In this document: positions 46,415 to 56,801 of the stretch, in pieces
Layout: every line of letters begins with the position of its first letter
How positions within the stretch are numbered: the stretch's first letter is position 1
Source of the DNA: Mesoflavibacter profundi
GTDB taxonomy: Bacteria > Bacteroidota > Bacteroidia > Flavobacteriales > Flavobacteriaceae
Direction of reading: 5' to 3'
Length of the DNA: 64,000 bases
Assembly (NCBI RefSeq): GCF_014764305.1
Contig: NZ_CP061703.1
Location: 695,501 to 759,500, forward strand
The notes under the pieces: generated by a model
What the model saw: the letters and a program-made list of their open reading frames with translations, nothing else
Told to the model about the DNA's origin: nothing
The model's database searches: none
Translations under genes and position numbers: made by a program

Positions 46415-47520
46415 TATTTATTTAGAAGTTTTTCAACTTCGCCTACAATATCTTTAGTAGCATTAACTAATGCTAATTGCTTAATATTATTACTTAATTG
46501 TTCTTGTTTTTCTAAGTTAGCTACTAATTGTCCAAACTTATTTTTAAAGTCTACCTTTAAATCTTCTTGAGCAATCATAATTGCTGCATTTTGACTAACA
46601 ATTGCCGATGCATTTTTAGTTTGGTGATCTTCTGCCACATATGGAGAAGGCACAAAAACTGTTGGTTTACCAACTATACACAATTCGCTAACAGATCCTG
46701 CTCCTGCTCTAGAAATAATAAAATCTGCTGCAGCGTAAGCATAATCCATTTTGTTTATAAACTGATGTACTTGTACATGCTTTGTATTACCGTATAATTT
46801 ATACGTTTGATAATACAGCTTACCACATTGCCAAATGATTTGAAGGTTTAAGGTTTGCAAGTAATCTAATTCTCTTTCGATTAATTGATTTATAGCTCTT
46901 GCTCCTAAACTTCCGCCTAAAACTAGAAGTGTTTTTTTACCTTCAACTAAATTAAAATGCTTTATTGCTTCTTCTTTTTTAGAAGAAATATCTAATAAAT
47001 CTTGTCTTACTGGATTACCTGTTTTAATTATTTTTTCTTCCGGAAAAAAGCGTTCTAAATTATCGTAAGCCACACAAATTTTATCTACTTTTTTAGATAA
47101 TAACTTATTGGTAATTCCTGGATAAGAGTTTTGCTCTTGTATTAAACATGGTATTCCTTTAGAAGCCGCAACTTGCAATAATGGTCCGCTAGCAAATCCA
47201 CCTGTACCTATTGCTACGTCTGGCTTAAACTGTTTTACAATTTTTCTAGCATTCCATAAACTACTAATTAACTTAAAAGGAAACGATAGATTTTTAAGCG
47301 TTAATTTTCTTTGTATTCCAGAAATCCACAACCCTTTAATATTATATCCAGCTTGTGGTACTTTTTCCATTTCCATTCGGTCTTTTGCTCCAACAAACAA
47401 AATTTCAGAATCTGGATAACGCTGTTTTATCTCGTTAGCGATTGCAATAGCAGGATAAATATGTCCTCCTGTTCCGCCACCACTTAAAATAAATTTATAT
47501 GTTTTTGATTTTTGATTCAC
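46414..47520 (-). CDS. murG: UDP-GlcNAc--lipid I N-acetylglucosaminyltransferase
   Basis: 368 residues; makes lipid II from lipid I at the inner face of the cytoplasmic membrane. N-terminal [16 protein letters not shown] and C-terminal [17 protein letters not shown] nucleotide-sugar motifs are both intact. It lies 4 bp after ftsW. Confidence 0.96.
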   Translation of the reverse strand: MNQKSKTYKFILSGGGTGGHIYPAIAIANEIKQRYPDSEILFVGAKDRMEMEKVPQAGYNIKGLWISGIQRKLTLKNLSFPFKLISSLWNARKIVKQFKPDVAIGTGGFASGPLLQVAASKGIPCLIQEQNSYPGITNKLLSKKVDKICVAYDNLERFFPEEKIIKTGNPVRQDLLDISSKKEEAIKHFNLVEGKKTLLVLGGSLGARAINQLIERELDYLQTLNLQIIWQCGKLYYQTYKLYGNTKHVQVHQFINKMDYAYAAADFIISRAGAGSVSELCIVGKPTVFVPSPYVAEDHQTKNASAIVSQNAAIMIAQEDLKVDFKNKFGQLVANLEKQEQLSNNIKQLALVNATKDIVGEVEKLLNK

Positions 47521-47524
47521 TGTC

Positions 47525-48727
47525 TTAAATCGTTTCTGAAAGAATTTCTAATGGATTTTCACTATCGTCTTTCGCTTCTTTTTCTTTTATTTCTTCTCGT
47601 TTTGCACTAACGCTTAATATAATTCCTATTGCCATACAAGTCATCCAAATACTTGTTCCTCCGCTACTAATTAATGGTAATGTTTGTCCTGTAACCGGAA
47701 AAAGCTCTACCGCTACAGCCATATTAATCATTGCTTGAAATATAATGGGCAACCCAACACCAAGCACCACTAATTTGCCAAAAATAGTATCTGCTTTTTG
47801 GGATACGATGACAATTCTAAATAACAACCAGAGGTATAACACCATTAAAAACAATCCTCCGATAAGTCCATATTCTTCAATAATTATTGCAAAGATGAAA
47901 TCTGATGAAGATTGTGGTAAAAAATTCTTCTGAATACTTTTACCTGAACCCAATCCAACAACGCCACCAGAAGCGATTGCTATTTTAGCTTTTTCAATTT
48001 GATAATCTTCTTCTGTATCTTCACCGTTTGCAAAATTTTCTACTCTGCTCATCCATGTATCAACACGGTTTGGCATTGCATCTGGAAAGGCTTTAGCTAT
48101 AAGTATAAAGAAGACTAACCCTAACAATCCTGCCATTCCCATTACGACAAGATATCTTAATGGGTAACCTCCTAAAAACAACAACATAACAGACATTACA
48201 AATATGATTGCTGTTGTAGAAAAATTAGACGGTAATATTAAAGCCAATACAACAAAAACTGGAATCCATAATGGTAAAATAGAATCCTTAAAAGATATTG
48301 TTTTATCTTTTATTTTTGACAAGTATCTAGCAATATAAACCATTAATACTACTGATGCCAAGGTAGATGTTTGAAAGGACATGTTAATAAACGGAATACG
48401 TATCCATCTACTAGCATTTGCGCCTTCTATTGTTGTTCCCTGAAGCATTGTTACTATTAAAAGCACAAAAACTAGAGGCATCATTACCATTGACAAACCT
48501 CTAAAATATCTATACGGAATTTTATGAACGCCGTACATAATTGCAAAACCTAAAATTAAATGCATAAAATGCTTTACCAAAAATGCAAATGTATTGCCGC
48601 TACCACCAACATATGCCAAATTACTAGCAGCGCTATACACAGGTAAAAATGAAAATATCGCCAACAGCGCAACTATTGCCCAAATTAGCTTATCTCCTTT
48701 TATGTTATTTAATAAATCGTTTTGCAT
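47525..48727 (-). CDS. ftsW: Lipid II polymerase FtsW (SEDS family)
   Basis: 400 residues, about ten membrane helices. It polymerises glycan strands at the septum together with FtsI. SEDS motifs are [19 protein letters not shown] and [13 protein letters not shown]. The C-terminal tail ([11 protein letters not shown]) is cytoplasmic. Between murD (6 bp) and murG (4 bp). Confidence 0.95.
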   Translation of the reverse strand: MQNDLLNNIKGDKLIWAIVALLAIFSFLPVYSAASNLAYVGGSGNTFAFLVKHFMHLILGFAIMYGVHKIPYRYFRGLSMVMMPLVFVLLIVTMLQGTTIEGANASRWIRIPFINMSFQTSTLASVVLMVYIARYLSKIKDKTISFKDSILPLWIPVFVVLALILPSNFSTTAIIFVMSVMLLFLGGYPLRYLVVMGMAGLLGLVFFILIAKAFPDAMPNRVDTWMSRVENFANGEDTEEDYQIEKAKIAIASGGVVGLGSGKSIQKNFLPQSSSDFIFAIIIEEYGLIGGLFLMVLYLWLLFRIVIVSQKADTIFGKLVVLGVGLPIIFQAMINMAVAVELFPVTGQTLPLISSGGTSIWMTCMAIGIILSVSAKREEIKEKEAKDDSENPLEILSETI

Positions 48728-48733
48728 TATTTA

Positions 48734-50065
48734 CTATAAGTTTCTTACAGCGTCTTTAAATTGTCTTCCTCTATCTTCGTAATTTTCAAATAAATCAAAG
48801 CTTGCACAAGCTGGTGACAATAATACATTATCTCCAGATTCAGCAATTTTATAGGCTATTTTTACTGCTTCACTCATATACTCAGTTTCTACAATAATAT
48901 CTACCATAGAACTAAAGTTTTGCATAAGCTTCACATTATCTTTTCCTAAACAGATGATAGCCTTTACTTTTTCGTTTACAAATTGAAATAACTCTGTATA
49001 GTCATTACCCTTATCTACGCCACCAACAATCCAAACCGTTGGCGCATCCATACTTTCTAAAGCAAAATATGTTGCATTAACATTGGTTGCTTTAGAATCG
49101 TTTATGTATTGCACTTTGTTAATTTTAAGTACTTGCTCTAAACGATGCTCTACACCTTGAAAGTTTTCTAAACTCTCACGAATAGTTTGTTTTCTAATTT
49201 TTAATAAATGTGCTACTGTAGAAGCCGCCATAGCATTTTTAATGTTGTGCTTACCTTCTAGAGCAATGTTTTTTGTTGGCATAATTATCTTGTTGTTATT
49301 TATTGTTATTATTATATTTTCATTGTTCAAATACGCACCATTTTCAATTGTTTTTGTTAATGAAAATGGTAATAATGTAGATTGAATTGGATGCTTTTTT
49401 AAATAGTCTGAAATCACTTCATCATCTGCATCATAAATCAAATAATCGTCTTTTGTTTGATTTTGAGCTATTCTGAATTTTGATGCGATATAGTTTTCGA
49501 ATTTGTAATCGTAACGATCTAAATGATCTGGAACAATATTGGTGATTACTGCAATTTTTGGATTAAAATTGAAACAACCATCCAACTGAAAACTACTTAT
49601 CTCTAGCACATAATTATCATAATTATGCTCTAAAACTTGCTTAGCAAAACTATCGCCAATATTACCAGCTAACCCAACATTAAGTTCTTGTTTTAACAAG
49701 TGATGTGTTAACATAGACGTTGTTGTCTTACCATTACTACCTGTAATTGCAACTATTGTTGCACCTGTAAACTGGCTTGCAAATTCTATTTCAGAAATTA
49801 CGGGAATACTTTTCTCTAAAAGTGCTTTTACTATAGGTACTTTATCTGGTATTCCTGGGCTTTTCATAACTACATCTGCATTTAAAATTTTAGCTTCTGT
49901 ATGTTGTTGATCTTCCCATTCAATCTCATTATGTATAAGAACTTCTTTATATTTTTCTTTTATTTTTCCCTTATCGGAAACAAAAACTTCATAGCCTTTT
50001 TCTTTTGCTAAAAGCGCTGTTCCTACGCCGCTTTCTCCTGCTCCTAATACAACTAATCGTTTCAT
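48734..50065 (-). CDS. murD: UDP-N-acetylmuramoylalanine--D-glutamate ligase
   Basis: 443 residues; adds D-glutamate to UDP-MurNAc-L-Ala. Motifs are LGAGESGVGTALLA at the N-terminus, ATP site AITGSNGKTTTSML and INDSKATNVNATYFAL. It is separated from mraY by 48 bp that carry a dispersed-type palindromic repeat. Confidence 0.96.
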   Translation of the reverse strand: MKRLVVLGAGESGVGTALLAKEKGYEVFVSDKGKIKEKYKEVLIHNEIEWEDQQHTEAKILNADVVMKSPGIPDKVPIVKALLEKSIPVISEIEFASQFTGATIVAITGSNGKTTTSMLTHHLLKQELNVGLAGNIGDSFAKQVLEHNYDNYVLEISSFQLDGCFNFNPKIAVITNIVPDHLDRYDYKFENYIASKFRIAQNQTKDDYLIYDADDEVISDYLKKHPIQSTLLPFSLTKTIENGAYLNNENIIITINNNKIIMPTKNIALEGKHNIKNAMAASTVAHLLKIRKQTIRESLENFQGVEHRLEQVLKINKVQYINDSKATNVNATYFALESMDAPTVWIVGGVDKGNDYTELFQFVNEKVKAIICLGKDNVKLMQNFSSMVDIIVETEYMSEAVKIAYKIAESGDNVLLSPACASFDLFENYEDRGRQFKDAVRNL

Positions 50066-50073
50066 TTTTTTAT

Positions 50074-50104
50074 TGAGTCACTTCGATAAGCTCAGTGTGA
50101 CATT
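50074..50104. repeat. Short palindromic intergenic repeat inside the dcw cluster
   Basis: On the minus strand the element reads GTCACACTGAGCTTATCGAA followed by GTGAC; the end pairs (GTCAC/GTGAC) are inverted. The core (CTGAGCTT-TCGAA) looks like a palindromic element dispersed through many Bacteroidota genomes. It fills the mraY-murD gap. Confidence 0.55.
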
Positions 50105-50113
50105 TTTAATTTA

Positions 50114-51346
50114 TTATCTCAGCTTTAACGTAACTATTGAAATGATTGCTAAGAAAATTCCAACAATCCAAAATCGTGTCACTATTTTACTTTCGTGATA
50201 GTTTTTCTTTTGATAATGATGATGTAAAGGCGACATTAAAAATATGCGTCGACCTTCGCCATATTTCTTTTTTGTGTACTTAAACCAGCTTACTTGCAGG
50301 ATAACTGATAAAGATTCTGCAAAGAAAATTCCGCATAACACAGGAATCAATAATTCTTTACGAACAGCGATTGCTATTACTGCAATGACACCACCAATTG
50401 TTAAACTTCCTGTATCACCCATAAACACTTGAGCCGGATATGTGTTGTACCATAAAAACCCTATCAATGCTCCAACAAAAGCAGAGGTGAAAATTACCAA
50501 CTCGCCTAACCTTGGTATGTACATGACATTTAAGTAATCTGAAAAAACAATATTACCAGAGATAAACGCAAAAATGGCTAGCGCAAAAACTATTATCGCA
50601 CTACTTCCTGCTGCTAAACCATCTATACCATCAGTTAGATTTGCACCGTTAGACACTGCTGTTATTATAAAAATTACGATTGGTATAAAAATTAACCACG
50701 CGTACTTTGCATAATCATCGCCAAGCCAAGTAATTAATTTTGAGTAATCAAACTCGTTATCTTTTACAAACGGAATAGTTGTTAAAAGCGATTGCTCTTC
50801 TGGATTAAACTCTCGCGGTGAATTTTGAGTGATTTTTTCAGTCTCAAATTGCGGATTAATTTTTTCTTGCTTAATCGTAACTCCTGGATGAAAATACATC
50901 ACAGCACCAACAAATAAACCTAAACCTACTTGCCCCATTACTTTAAACTTACCGCTTAAGCCTGCCTTATCTTTTTTAAAGACTTTTATATAATCATCTG
51001 TAAAACCAACCGCGCCCATCCAAAGTGTTGTAACAATTAGCATGATTACATAAATATTATCCAATCTTGCTAATAATAACACAGGTATCAAAGTCGCTAA
51101 AATGATAATGATTCCTCCCATAGTTGGTGTACCAGCTTTTTGCATTTGTCCCTGCAAACCTAAATCTCTTACCGATTCTCCAACCTGCTTTTTTTGAAGC
51201 ATAAGGATTATTTTTTTTCCGAAAATAGTAGAAAACAACAACGACAAAATGATTGCTAAAGCGGCTCTAAATGTGATAAATTGAAACACACTTGCACCTG
51301 GCATTTGGTATTGTTCTTCTAAAAATTCGAATAAATAGTATAACAT
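50114..51346 (-). CDS. mraY: Phospho-MurNAc-pentapeptide transferase
   Basis: 410 residues; makes lipid I from UDP-MurNAc-pentapeptide and undecaprenyl phosphate. It has about ten membrane helices and the family motifs [16 protein letters not shown] and [13 protein letters not shown], with [11 protein letters not shown] near the end. It is about 50 residues longer than E. coli MraY because of an insert of polar residues (about 155-210) between helices, expected on the outer face. Confidence 0.96.
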   Translation of the reverse strand: MLYYLFEFLEEQYQMPGASVFQFITFRAALAIILSLLFSTIFGKKIILMLQKKQVGESVRDLGLQGQMQKAGTPTMGGIIIILATLIPVLLLARLDNIYVIMLIVTTLWMGAVGFTDDYIKVFKKDKAGLSGKFKVMGQVGLGLFVGAVMYFHPGVTIKQEKINPQFETEKITQNSPREFNPEEQSLLTTIPFVKDNEFDYSKLITWLGDDYAKYAWLIFIPIVIFIITAVSNGANLTDGIDGLAAGSSAIIVFALAIFAFISGNIVFSDYLNVMYIPRLGELVIFTSAFVGALIGFLWYNTYPAQVFMGDTGSLTIGGVIAVIAIAVRKELLIPVLCGIFFAESLSVILQVSWFKYTKKKYGEGRRIFLMSPLHHHYQKKNYHESKIVTRFWIVGIFLAIISIVTLKLR

Positions 51347-51388
51347 TCTTTATTTATTTTTTGCTGCTTAAACTTTATTAAGCAAACA

Positions 51389-52852
51389 CTATTTTTGTAA
51401 CTGTTTTAAAAATTCTTTTACAATTTTGAAATCATCAAAATCTGTTCTTACGCCATTTACCTCTTGATAAGTTTCATGCCCTTTTCCAGCGATTAAAATG
51501 ATATCATTAGGATTTGCTAATTGACATGCTGTTTTAATAGCTTGTTTTCTATCTACAATTGATATTGTTTTTTTAAAATTTTGAGCTTCTACGCCTTTTT
51601 CAATGTCATCAATAATCGTTTCTGGCACTTCTGTTCGTGGATTATCACTAGTGAAAATTACCTTTGTACTTAAAGCCGAAGCGATATGCCCCATTTTTGG
51701 ACGCTTGGTTTTATCCCTATCTCCACCACAACCTACAACTGTAATTAATTCTTCGTTTTTGGTACGTATATCATTTATGGTTTCTAACACATTTTGCAAT
51801 GCATCTGGTGTATGCGCGTAATCTACAATTGCGGTAATTTTTTCATCAGAAATTAAGAATTGAAATCTTCCGCTAACACTTTCTAACTCGCTAATAAATC
51901 TTAATAACTCATCTTTTTCAAGACCTAATAATTCCGCGCAAGCAAAAATTGCCAAAATATTATAAGCGTTAAATGTGCCGATTAATCTTACCCAAACTTC
52001 GTTATCGTTCAGCTTTAACAGTAATCCGTTAAATTGATTTTCTAAAATTTGAGCTTTATAATCCGCATAGCTTTTTAAGGCATAACTATATTGTTTCGCT
52101 TTGGTATTTTGAAGCATGATGCTTCCGTTTTTGTCATCAATATTTGTTAATGCAAAAGCAGTGTTTGGCAACTCATCAAAAAAACGTTTTTTAACATCTC
52201 TGTATTCTGCAAAAGAATTGTGATAATCTAAATGATCGTGTGACAGATTGGTAAAAATTCCGCCTTCAAATTTTAAACCTAATGTTCTGTTTTGGTCGAT
52301 TCCGTGTGAGCTGACTTCCATAAAGCAAAACTCTACACCTTCATCATTCATTTGCTTTAAGTACGCGTTAATTGTTAACGAATCTGGCGTTGTATGCGTT
52401 GCAGGAAATTCATTATTATCAACCATAATTTTTACGGTAGATAATAAACCAACTTTAAATCCTGCTTTTTTGAATAACTGATATAAAAGCGATGCAATAG
52501 TAGTTTTACCATTAGTACCAGTTACACCAACTAGTTTTAAATTTTCTGAAGGATTACCATAAAAATTAGATGCCATTATTGCTAACGCACGACTAGAATC
52601 GTCCACCTTTATGTAAGTGACACCTTTTTTTGTAATTGCAGGAATAACCTCGCAAACCACAGCAATTGCACCTTGATTAATTGCCGATTCTATATATTGA
52701 TGTCCATCTACAACAGTTCCTTTAATTGCCACAAACACATCATTAATAGCTACACTACGCGAATTAAAATGAATATTGCGTACCATAACATTTGTGCTTC
52801 CAACAACAGTATCTAAAGTGACTTTGTATAATATGTCTTTTAATGTAATCAC
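51389..52852 (-). CDS. murE: UDP-MurNAc-tripeptide ligase (meso-DAP type)
   Basis: 487 residues; adds the third amino acid of the stem peptide. ATP site GVTGTNGKTTIASLL and the DNPR motif (FTSDNPRTEVP), which marks meso-diaminopimelate enzymes rather than lysine ones, are seen. The start overlaps the end of ftsI by one base. Confidence 0.96.
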   Translation of the reverse strand: MITLKDILYKVTLDTVVGSTNVMVRNIHFNSRSVAINDVFVAIKGTVVDGHQYIESAINQGAIAVVCEVIPAITKKGVTYIKVDDSSRALAIMASNFYGNPSENLKLVGVTGTNGKTTIASLLYQLFKKAGFKVGLLSTVKIMVDNNEFPATHTTPDSLTINAYLKQMNDEGVEFCFMEVSSHGIDQNRTLGLKFEGGIFTNLSHDHLDYHNSFAEYRDVKKRFFDELPNTAFALTNIDDKNGSIMLQNTKAKQYSYALKSYADYKAQILENQFNGLLLKLNDNEVWVRLIGTFNAYNILAIFACAELLGLEKDELLRFISELESVSGRFQFLISDEKITAIVDYAHTPDALQNVLETINDIRTKNEELITVVGCGGDRDKTKRPKMGHIASALSTKVIFTSDNPRTEVPETIIDDIEKGVEAQNFKKTISIVDRKQAIKTACQLANPNDIILIAGKGHETYQEVNGVRTDFDDFKIVKEFLKQLQK

Positions 52853-54849
52853 TATGCTTTTAAAACTACGGTTTGATCTTTTTTAACTTTTGTTCCTTTA
52901 CTAATGGATTGATTTTCTACTACACCAACACCTTCAATTTTTACCTTTAATCCCATATTTTCTAATAATGCTACTGCATCCATAATTGGCAAACCTCTTA
53001 CATCTGGCATTATAGTTTTGTATCTATTAGCAATATCATAATAGGTTTTATACTCTTTTTCAACTTTAGCAGTTTTTGCTTCTAAAGTTTCAACCTCGTC
53101 AATAATTGGTGTATCTGTAAATATCTTTTGAGCCACTTTTTTAAATACTGGACCAGACACATCTGCACCATAAAATCCTTTTTTCACACTAGGTTTATGT
53201 ATAACAACAATGCAAGAATATTTAGGATTATCTGCTGGAAAGTAACCAGCAAAAGACGAAATATATCTTGGGTTTTCTGCCCAATCTTTCATCCAATATT
53301 CTACACGAGCTGTACCTGTTTTTCCACTCATTGAAAAATAATCTGAATATAAAGACGATCCCGTACCACGTTTTACAACGTTTTCCAGCATGATTTTTGC
53401 TTTTTGAAGCGTCTCATCCGAACAGATTTTTTCATTAATAATCTCTTTTTCGAACACTTCAATTTTTTTATCTAAATCCCTTACTTCTCTTATAAATCTT
53501 GGTTTTACCATTACGCCATTATTAGCAACAGCATTGTAAAAGGTTAAGGTTTGTAATGGAGTTATTTTTAAATTGTAACCATAAGCTATAGATGGCAATG
53601 CATTACGACTCCATCTATCGTCACCAGGTTTAGGAATCATCGGCTCACCTTCACCTTTAATTGAAATATTTAGCTTTTTATCTAAATTCCATTGACTTAA
53701 AATATTTAAAAAGCGTTTAGGATTTTTAGCATACGCATTATCCACAATAGTTGCTAATCCAATATTTGAAGACACTTCCAGTGCTCTAGCTGCAGAAATT
53801 TTACCGTTACCATGAGAATCTTTAATACCACGACCGTAAAACACTTTATATCCATTTCCTGTGTCTACAACATCTGAAGTATCTATTTTTTTATCTTCTA
53901 AAGCCGCCATTAACGCCATTAACTTGAACGTAGAACCAGGTTCATGAGATTCGTAAACCGCATAATTTCTTTTTTCGTAATAGGTATTTTTAGATGTTCT
54001 TCCAAGGTTTGAAATCGCTCTAATTTCGCCTGTTTTCACTTCCATTACTACTACAGTTCCATGTTCTGCTTCGTATTTCTCTAATTGCTCTAACAAAGCA
54101 TGATGTGCGATATCTTGAATATTTACATCTATAGTTGTGTAAACATCGTAACCATCTTTTGGCTCAACTTCATTATCAACCGTAATTGGTTTCCATTGTC
54201 CTTTACCTATTTTTTGCTTGATACGTTTTCCGTCTGTTCCTCTTAAATAATCACTTCCAAAAGCACCATCTATTCCTGCTCGTGTTATATTTCCTTCGTC
54301 ATCAACACGCTCGTAACCAATGGTACGTTGCGCAACTTCACCTAAAGGATGTTCGCGTTTTACATACTGTTCTACAATTAAACCACCTTTATACGGACCT
54401 AATTCTAGCAATGGGAAACTTCTAAATTTCAAATACTCTGAATACCCAATATTTCTAGCCAACAAATAATATCTATTCTTGTTTGCACGTGCTTTTTGCA
54501 ATTCTTTTTTATAATAAGAAACTGACTTACCTGAGTATTTTGAAAGCGCTTCACTTAAAGGCGTTAAATACTCTTTAAACCGTTTGTCAGTTGGCGTAAT
54601 GGCATCAAACCTGATATCGTATTTTGGAATTGAAGTTGCTAAAAGACTTCCGTCTGCAGAATATACATTACCACGATTGGCAGGAATGGACACTTCTTTT
54701 ATATTGCTTTCTTCTACTAAAGCCTTATACTTATCACCTTGAATAAATTGAATGCTTAACAATTTAACCACAACAGCAATAGCGAAGATGAACATACATC
54801 CCGCTACAAAATACAATCTGTTTAATATGTTCTTTTCGTTAACTGCCAC
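52852..54849 (-). CDS. ftsI: Septal peptidoglycan transpeptidase FtsI (PBP3) with PASTA domain
   Basis: 665 residues: one N-terminal membrane helix (about 12-30), a pedestal domain, the transpeptidase with SxxK (EPGSTFKLM), SxN (VSSNIG) and KTG (SGKTGTARVEY), and a C-terminal PASTA domain (about 600-665, MPDVRGLPIMDAVALLENM). It crosslinks septal peptidoglycan with FtsW. The PASTA domain is absent from E. coli FtsI but common in Bacteroidota. Confidence 0.96.
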   Translation of the reverse strand: MAVNEKNILNRLYFVAGCMFIFAIAVVVKLLSIQFIQGDKYKALVEESNIKEVSIPANRGNVYSADGSLLATSIPKYDIRFDAITPTDKRFKEYLTPLSEALSKYSGKSVSYYKKELQKARANKNRYYLLARNIGYSEYLKFRSFPLLELGPYKGGLIVEQYVKREHPLGEVAQRTIGYERVDDEGNITRAGIDGAFGSDYLRGTDGKRIKQKIGKGQWKPITVDNEVEPKDGYDVYTTIDVNIQDIAHHALLEQLEKYEAEHGTVVVMEVKTGEIRAISNLGRTSKNTYYEKRNYAVYESHEPGSTFKLMALMAALEDKKIDTSDVVDTGNGYKVFYGRGIKDSHGNGKISAARALEVSSNIGLATIVDNAYAKNPKRFLNILSQWNLDKKLNISIKGEGEPMIPKPGDDRWSRNALPSIAYGYNLKITPLQTLTFYNAVANNGVMVKPRFIREVRDLDKKIEVFEKEIINEKICSDETLQKAKIMLENVVKRGTGSSLYSDYFSMSGKTGTARVEYWMKDWAENPRYISSFAGYFPADNPKYSCIVVIHKPSVKKGFYGADVSGPVFKKVAQKIFTDTPIIDEVETLEAKTAKVEKEYKTYYDIANRYKTIMPDVRGLPIMDAVALLENMGLKVKIEGVGVVENQSISKGTKVKKDQTVVLKA

Positions 54850-54859
54850 GATAGAGAAC

Positions 54860-55177
54860 TTAATTTTGTGGTTTTACAATTATTTTGGTTGGCGGTATTA
54901 CAGAAGGCGCCAAACCTTTTTCTTTCATTTTTTTTACAACCGAAGATTCCATTTTCAACTGCATTAATCTTGTTCTTCCGTCATAAAGTGCCGATCGCAA
55001 TTCTTTCACTTCGTTATTAAGTCTTGCTATCTCGTACACTTTTTTATCTGCACTATGCGAACTTGCTATCATTATTATTGCCAACACAGAAATAAACAAG
55101 ATGACACGCCAATTTTTAAACGAGTCTTCGCTAACTAAAAACGTTCCTCTTAATATGCTATAGATGCTTTTTTTCAC
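54860..55177 (-). CDS. ftsL: FtsL-like cell division protein
   Basis: 105 residues: a short cytoplasmic part, one membrane helix (VILFISVLAIIMIASSH, about 25-41) and a coiled-coil-like stretch (IARLNNEVKELRSALYDGRT). The size, topology and place between rsmH and ftsI match FtsL. It would pair with a DivIC/FtsB-like protein, not in this window. Sequence similarity in this family is poor, so the call rests on topology and position. Confidence 0.85.
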   Translation of the reverse strand: MKKSIYSILRGTFLVSEDSFKNWRVILFISVLAIIMIASSHSADKKVYEIARLNNEVKELRSALYDGRTRLMQLKMESSVVKKMKEKGLAPSVIPPTKIIVKPQN

Positions 55178-55179
55178 TT

Positions 55180-56076
55180 TTATAGTTTTTCTGCTATTCT
55201 AAGTTTGGCACTTCTAGCTCTATTATTTTCTTTTATCTCTTGCGCTGTTGGCACTATTAATTTTCCTACTTTTTTAAAAGGCACCTCAAATCTTCCAAAA
55301 ACATCGCGTTCTGGCTCACCTTCAAACAGTCCGTTTCGCATAAAGCGTTTTACTAATCTATCTTCTAAAGAGTGATAAGAAATTAGACTTAATCTTCCGC
55401 CAGGTTTTAAAACTTCTGGCGTTTGCATTAAAAACTCTTTTAAGACTTCAATTTCTTGATTCACTTCTATTCTAATCGCTTGATAGATTTGAGCTAAAAT
55501 TTTATTTTCATGCTTTGGCGATAAAAACTTTTTTAAAGCAGATTTTAACTGCTCTGAAGTTTTTATTTCACCATTCATTCTAGTTTCTACAATCACTCTT
55601 GCCATAGCTGGCGCAGCTCTTAACTCGCCATACTGCAGCAACACATCACGCAAATCTTCCTGACTATACTCATTTACCACATGATAGGCTGATAGTTGAT
55701 TACTTTGATTCATCCTCATATCTAAATCTGCCTCAAAACGTGTAGAAAAACCACGTTCTGCCACATCAAATTGATGAGAAGACACACCAAAATCTCCTAA
55801 AATTCCATCTACTTCTTTTACACCGTAAAACCTTAAAAATCGTTTTATATATCTAAAGTTTTCATTGATTAGTGTAAAGCGGCTATCGTCTATTTTATTT
55901 TTAAGAGCGTCTTTATCTTGATCAAAAGCGTATAGTTTTCCGTTTTCACCTAAACGACTTAAGATTTCTTTACTATGTCCGCCACCACCAAAAGTAACGT
56001 CTACGTAAATACCATCTTCTTTAATCGCCAAACCATCTACGGTTTCTTTTAATAAAACTGGATTATGATAGCCCAT
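55180..56076 (-). CDS. rsmH: 16S rRNA (cytosine1402-N4)-methyltransferase
   Basis: 298 residues from the ATG at 56076 (MGYHNPVLLKETVDGL), which matches the usual N-terminus. An ATG three codons upstream (56085) is also possible. SAM motif DVTFGGGGHSKEIL, FGVSSHQFD and SYHSLEDRLVKRFM are typical. It methylates C1402 of 16S rRNA. It overlaps the end of mraZ by 14 bp (23 bp with the longer start), so the two are translationally coupled. Confidence 0.95.
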   Translation of the reverse strand: MGYHNPVLLKETVDGLAIKEDGIYVDVTFGGGGHSKEILSRLGENGKLYAFDQDKDALKNKIDDSRFTLINENFRYIKRFLRFYGVKEVDGILGDFGVSSHQFDVAERGFSTRFEADLDMRMNQSNQLSAYHVVNEYSQEDLRDVLLQYGELRAAPAMARVIVETRMNGEIKTSEQLKSALKKFLSPKHENKILAQIYQAIRIEVNQEIEVLKEFLMQTPEVLKPGGRLSLISYHSLEDRLVKRFMRNGLFEGEPERDVFGRFEVPFKKVGKLIVPTAQEIKENNRARSAKLRIAEKL

Positions 56077-56530
56077 CGTCGTCATCTTGTCCCATTACTT
56101 CTTCAGCTAAATCTGCAAAATCTACAGTTGCATCATCAATAGCTTTTTCATACTTCGTTTTATCCCAAATCTCAATAATATTAACCGCAGAAGACATTAC
56201 AATATCCTTAGAGATAGAGGCAAAAACCACTAAATCTTTTGGTATTAACAATCTTCCGTTTGCATCAACATCGACCATTTTTACTCCAGCAGTAAACCTT
56301 CTAATAAAATCGTTATTCTTTTTTTTGAAACGATTCAACTTATTTATTTTCTGCATTAAAGCATTCCACTCGGTCATTGGATACAATTCCAAACACTCTT
56401 GAAACACAGCTCTTTTAATTACAAACCCATCTTGCAAGACACCATCCATCTGTTTTTTTAGCGCAGCAGGAAGCATTAGCCTACCTTTTGCGTCTACCTT
56501 ACATTCGTATGTTCCTATAAATGAGTTCAC
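56063..56530 (-). CDS. mraZ: Transcriptional regulator MraZ
   Basis: 155 residues with two AbrB-like (SpoVT) swapped-hairpin domains: GTYECKVDAKGRLMLPAALKK-like at the N-terminus (positions 5-25, DAKGRL core) and VDVDANGRLLIPKDL in the second half. MraZ binds repeats in its own promoter and controls the dcw cluster. It is the first gene here and the three GTGGTAAAAT repeats just upstream fit this. Confidence 0.95.
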   Translation of the reverse strand: MNSFIGTYECKVDAKGRLMLPAALKKQMDGVLQDGFVIKRAVFQECLELYPMTEWNALMQKINKLNRFKKKNNDFIRRFTAGVKMVDVDANGRLLIPKDLVVFASISKDIVMSSAVNIIEIWDKTKYEKAIDDATVDFADLAEEVMGQDDDDGLS

Positions 56531-56562
56531 AACAGTTTAGAACTGGGTTAATATTTAAAAAT

Positions 56563-56570
56563 CAAATATA
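56563..56570 (-). promoter_or_regulatory. -7 element of the mraZ / dcw promoter
   Basis: On the minus strand TATATTTG matches TAnnTTTG fully. Transcription should begin near 56556, about 26 nt before the mraZ ATG. No TTTG is seen at -33; that region is filled by the direct repeats. Confidence 0.7.
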
Positions 56571-56580
56571 TTGAAAATTT

Positions 56581-56610
56581 TACCACATTTTACCACATTT
56601 TACCACATTG
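56581..56610 (-). promoter_or_regulatory. Putative MraZ operator: three 10-bp direct repeats
   Basis: TACCACATTT, TACCACATTT, TACCACATTG stand in perfect tandem (minus strand GTGGTAAAAT units). MraZ sites in other bacteria are direct repeats of a GTG/TGGG-like box spaced by one helical turn, which fits. The repeats start 10 bp upstream of the -7 box, over the -33 position, so bound MraZ should block transcription. Confidence 0.75.
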
Positions 56611-56748
56611 TTAATAAGTTATGGTTTTTTAACATTTAAAAAGCATGTAAATAATTGAAAATAGCAAGACAAACAACTTATCAAAAAGTGGGAAAGAAAA
56701 ATAAATTTTAAGTGCTTTAAATTTTAGAAGTAAAAAGCTATATTGGGT

Positions 56749-56776
56749 TTTGTTTTAAATGAAATACCTATATTTG
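56749..56776 (+). promoter_or_regulatory. Promoter of the alpha/beta hydrolase gene
   Basis: The -7 element TATATTTG (56769-56776) is a full match; TTTG (56749-56752) lies 16 bp upstream, slightly short. Confidence 0.6.
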
Positions 56777-56801
56777 TTGCTAAGCAAATGACTAACTGTT
56801 A

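Noticed and set aside
56581-56610. Start of a CRISPR array
   Set aside because: Repeats are 10 bp without spacers and sit on the mraZ promoter; no cas genes in the window.
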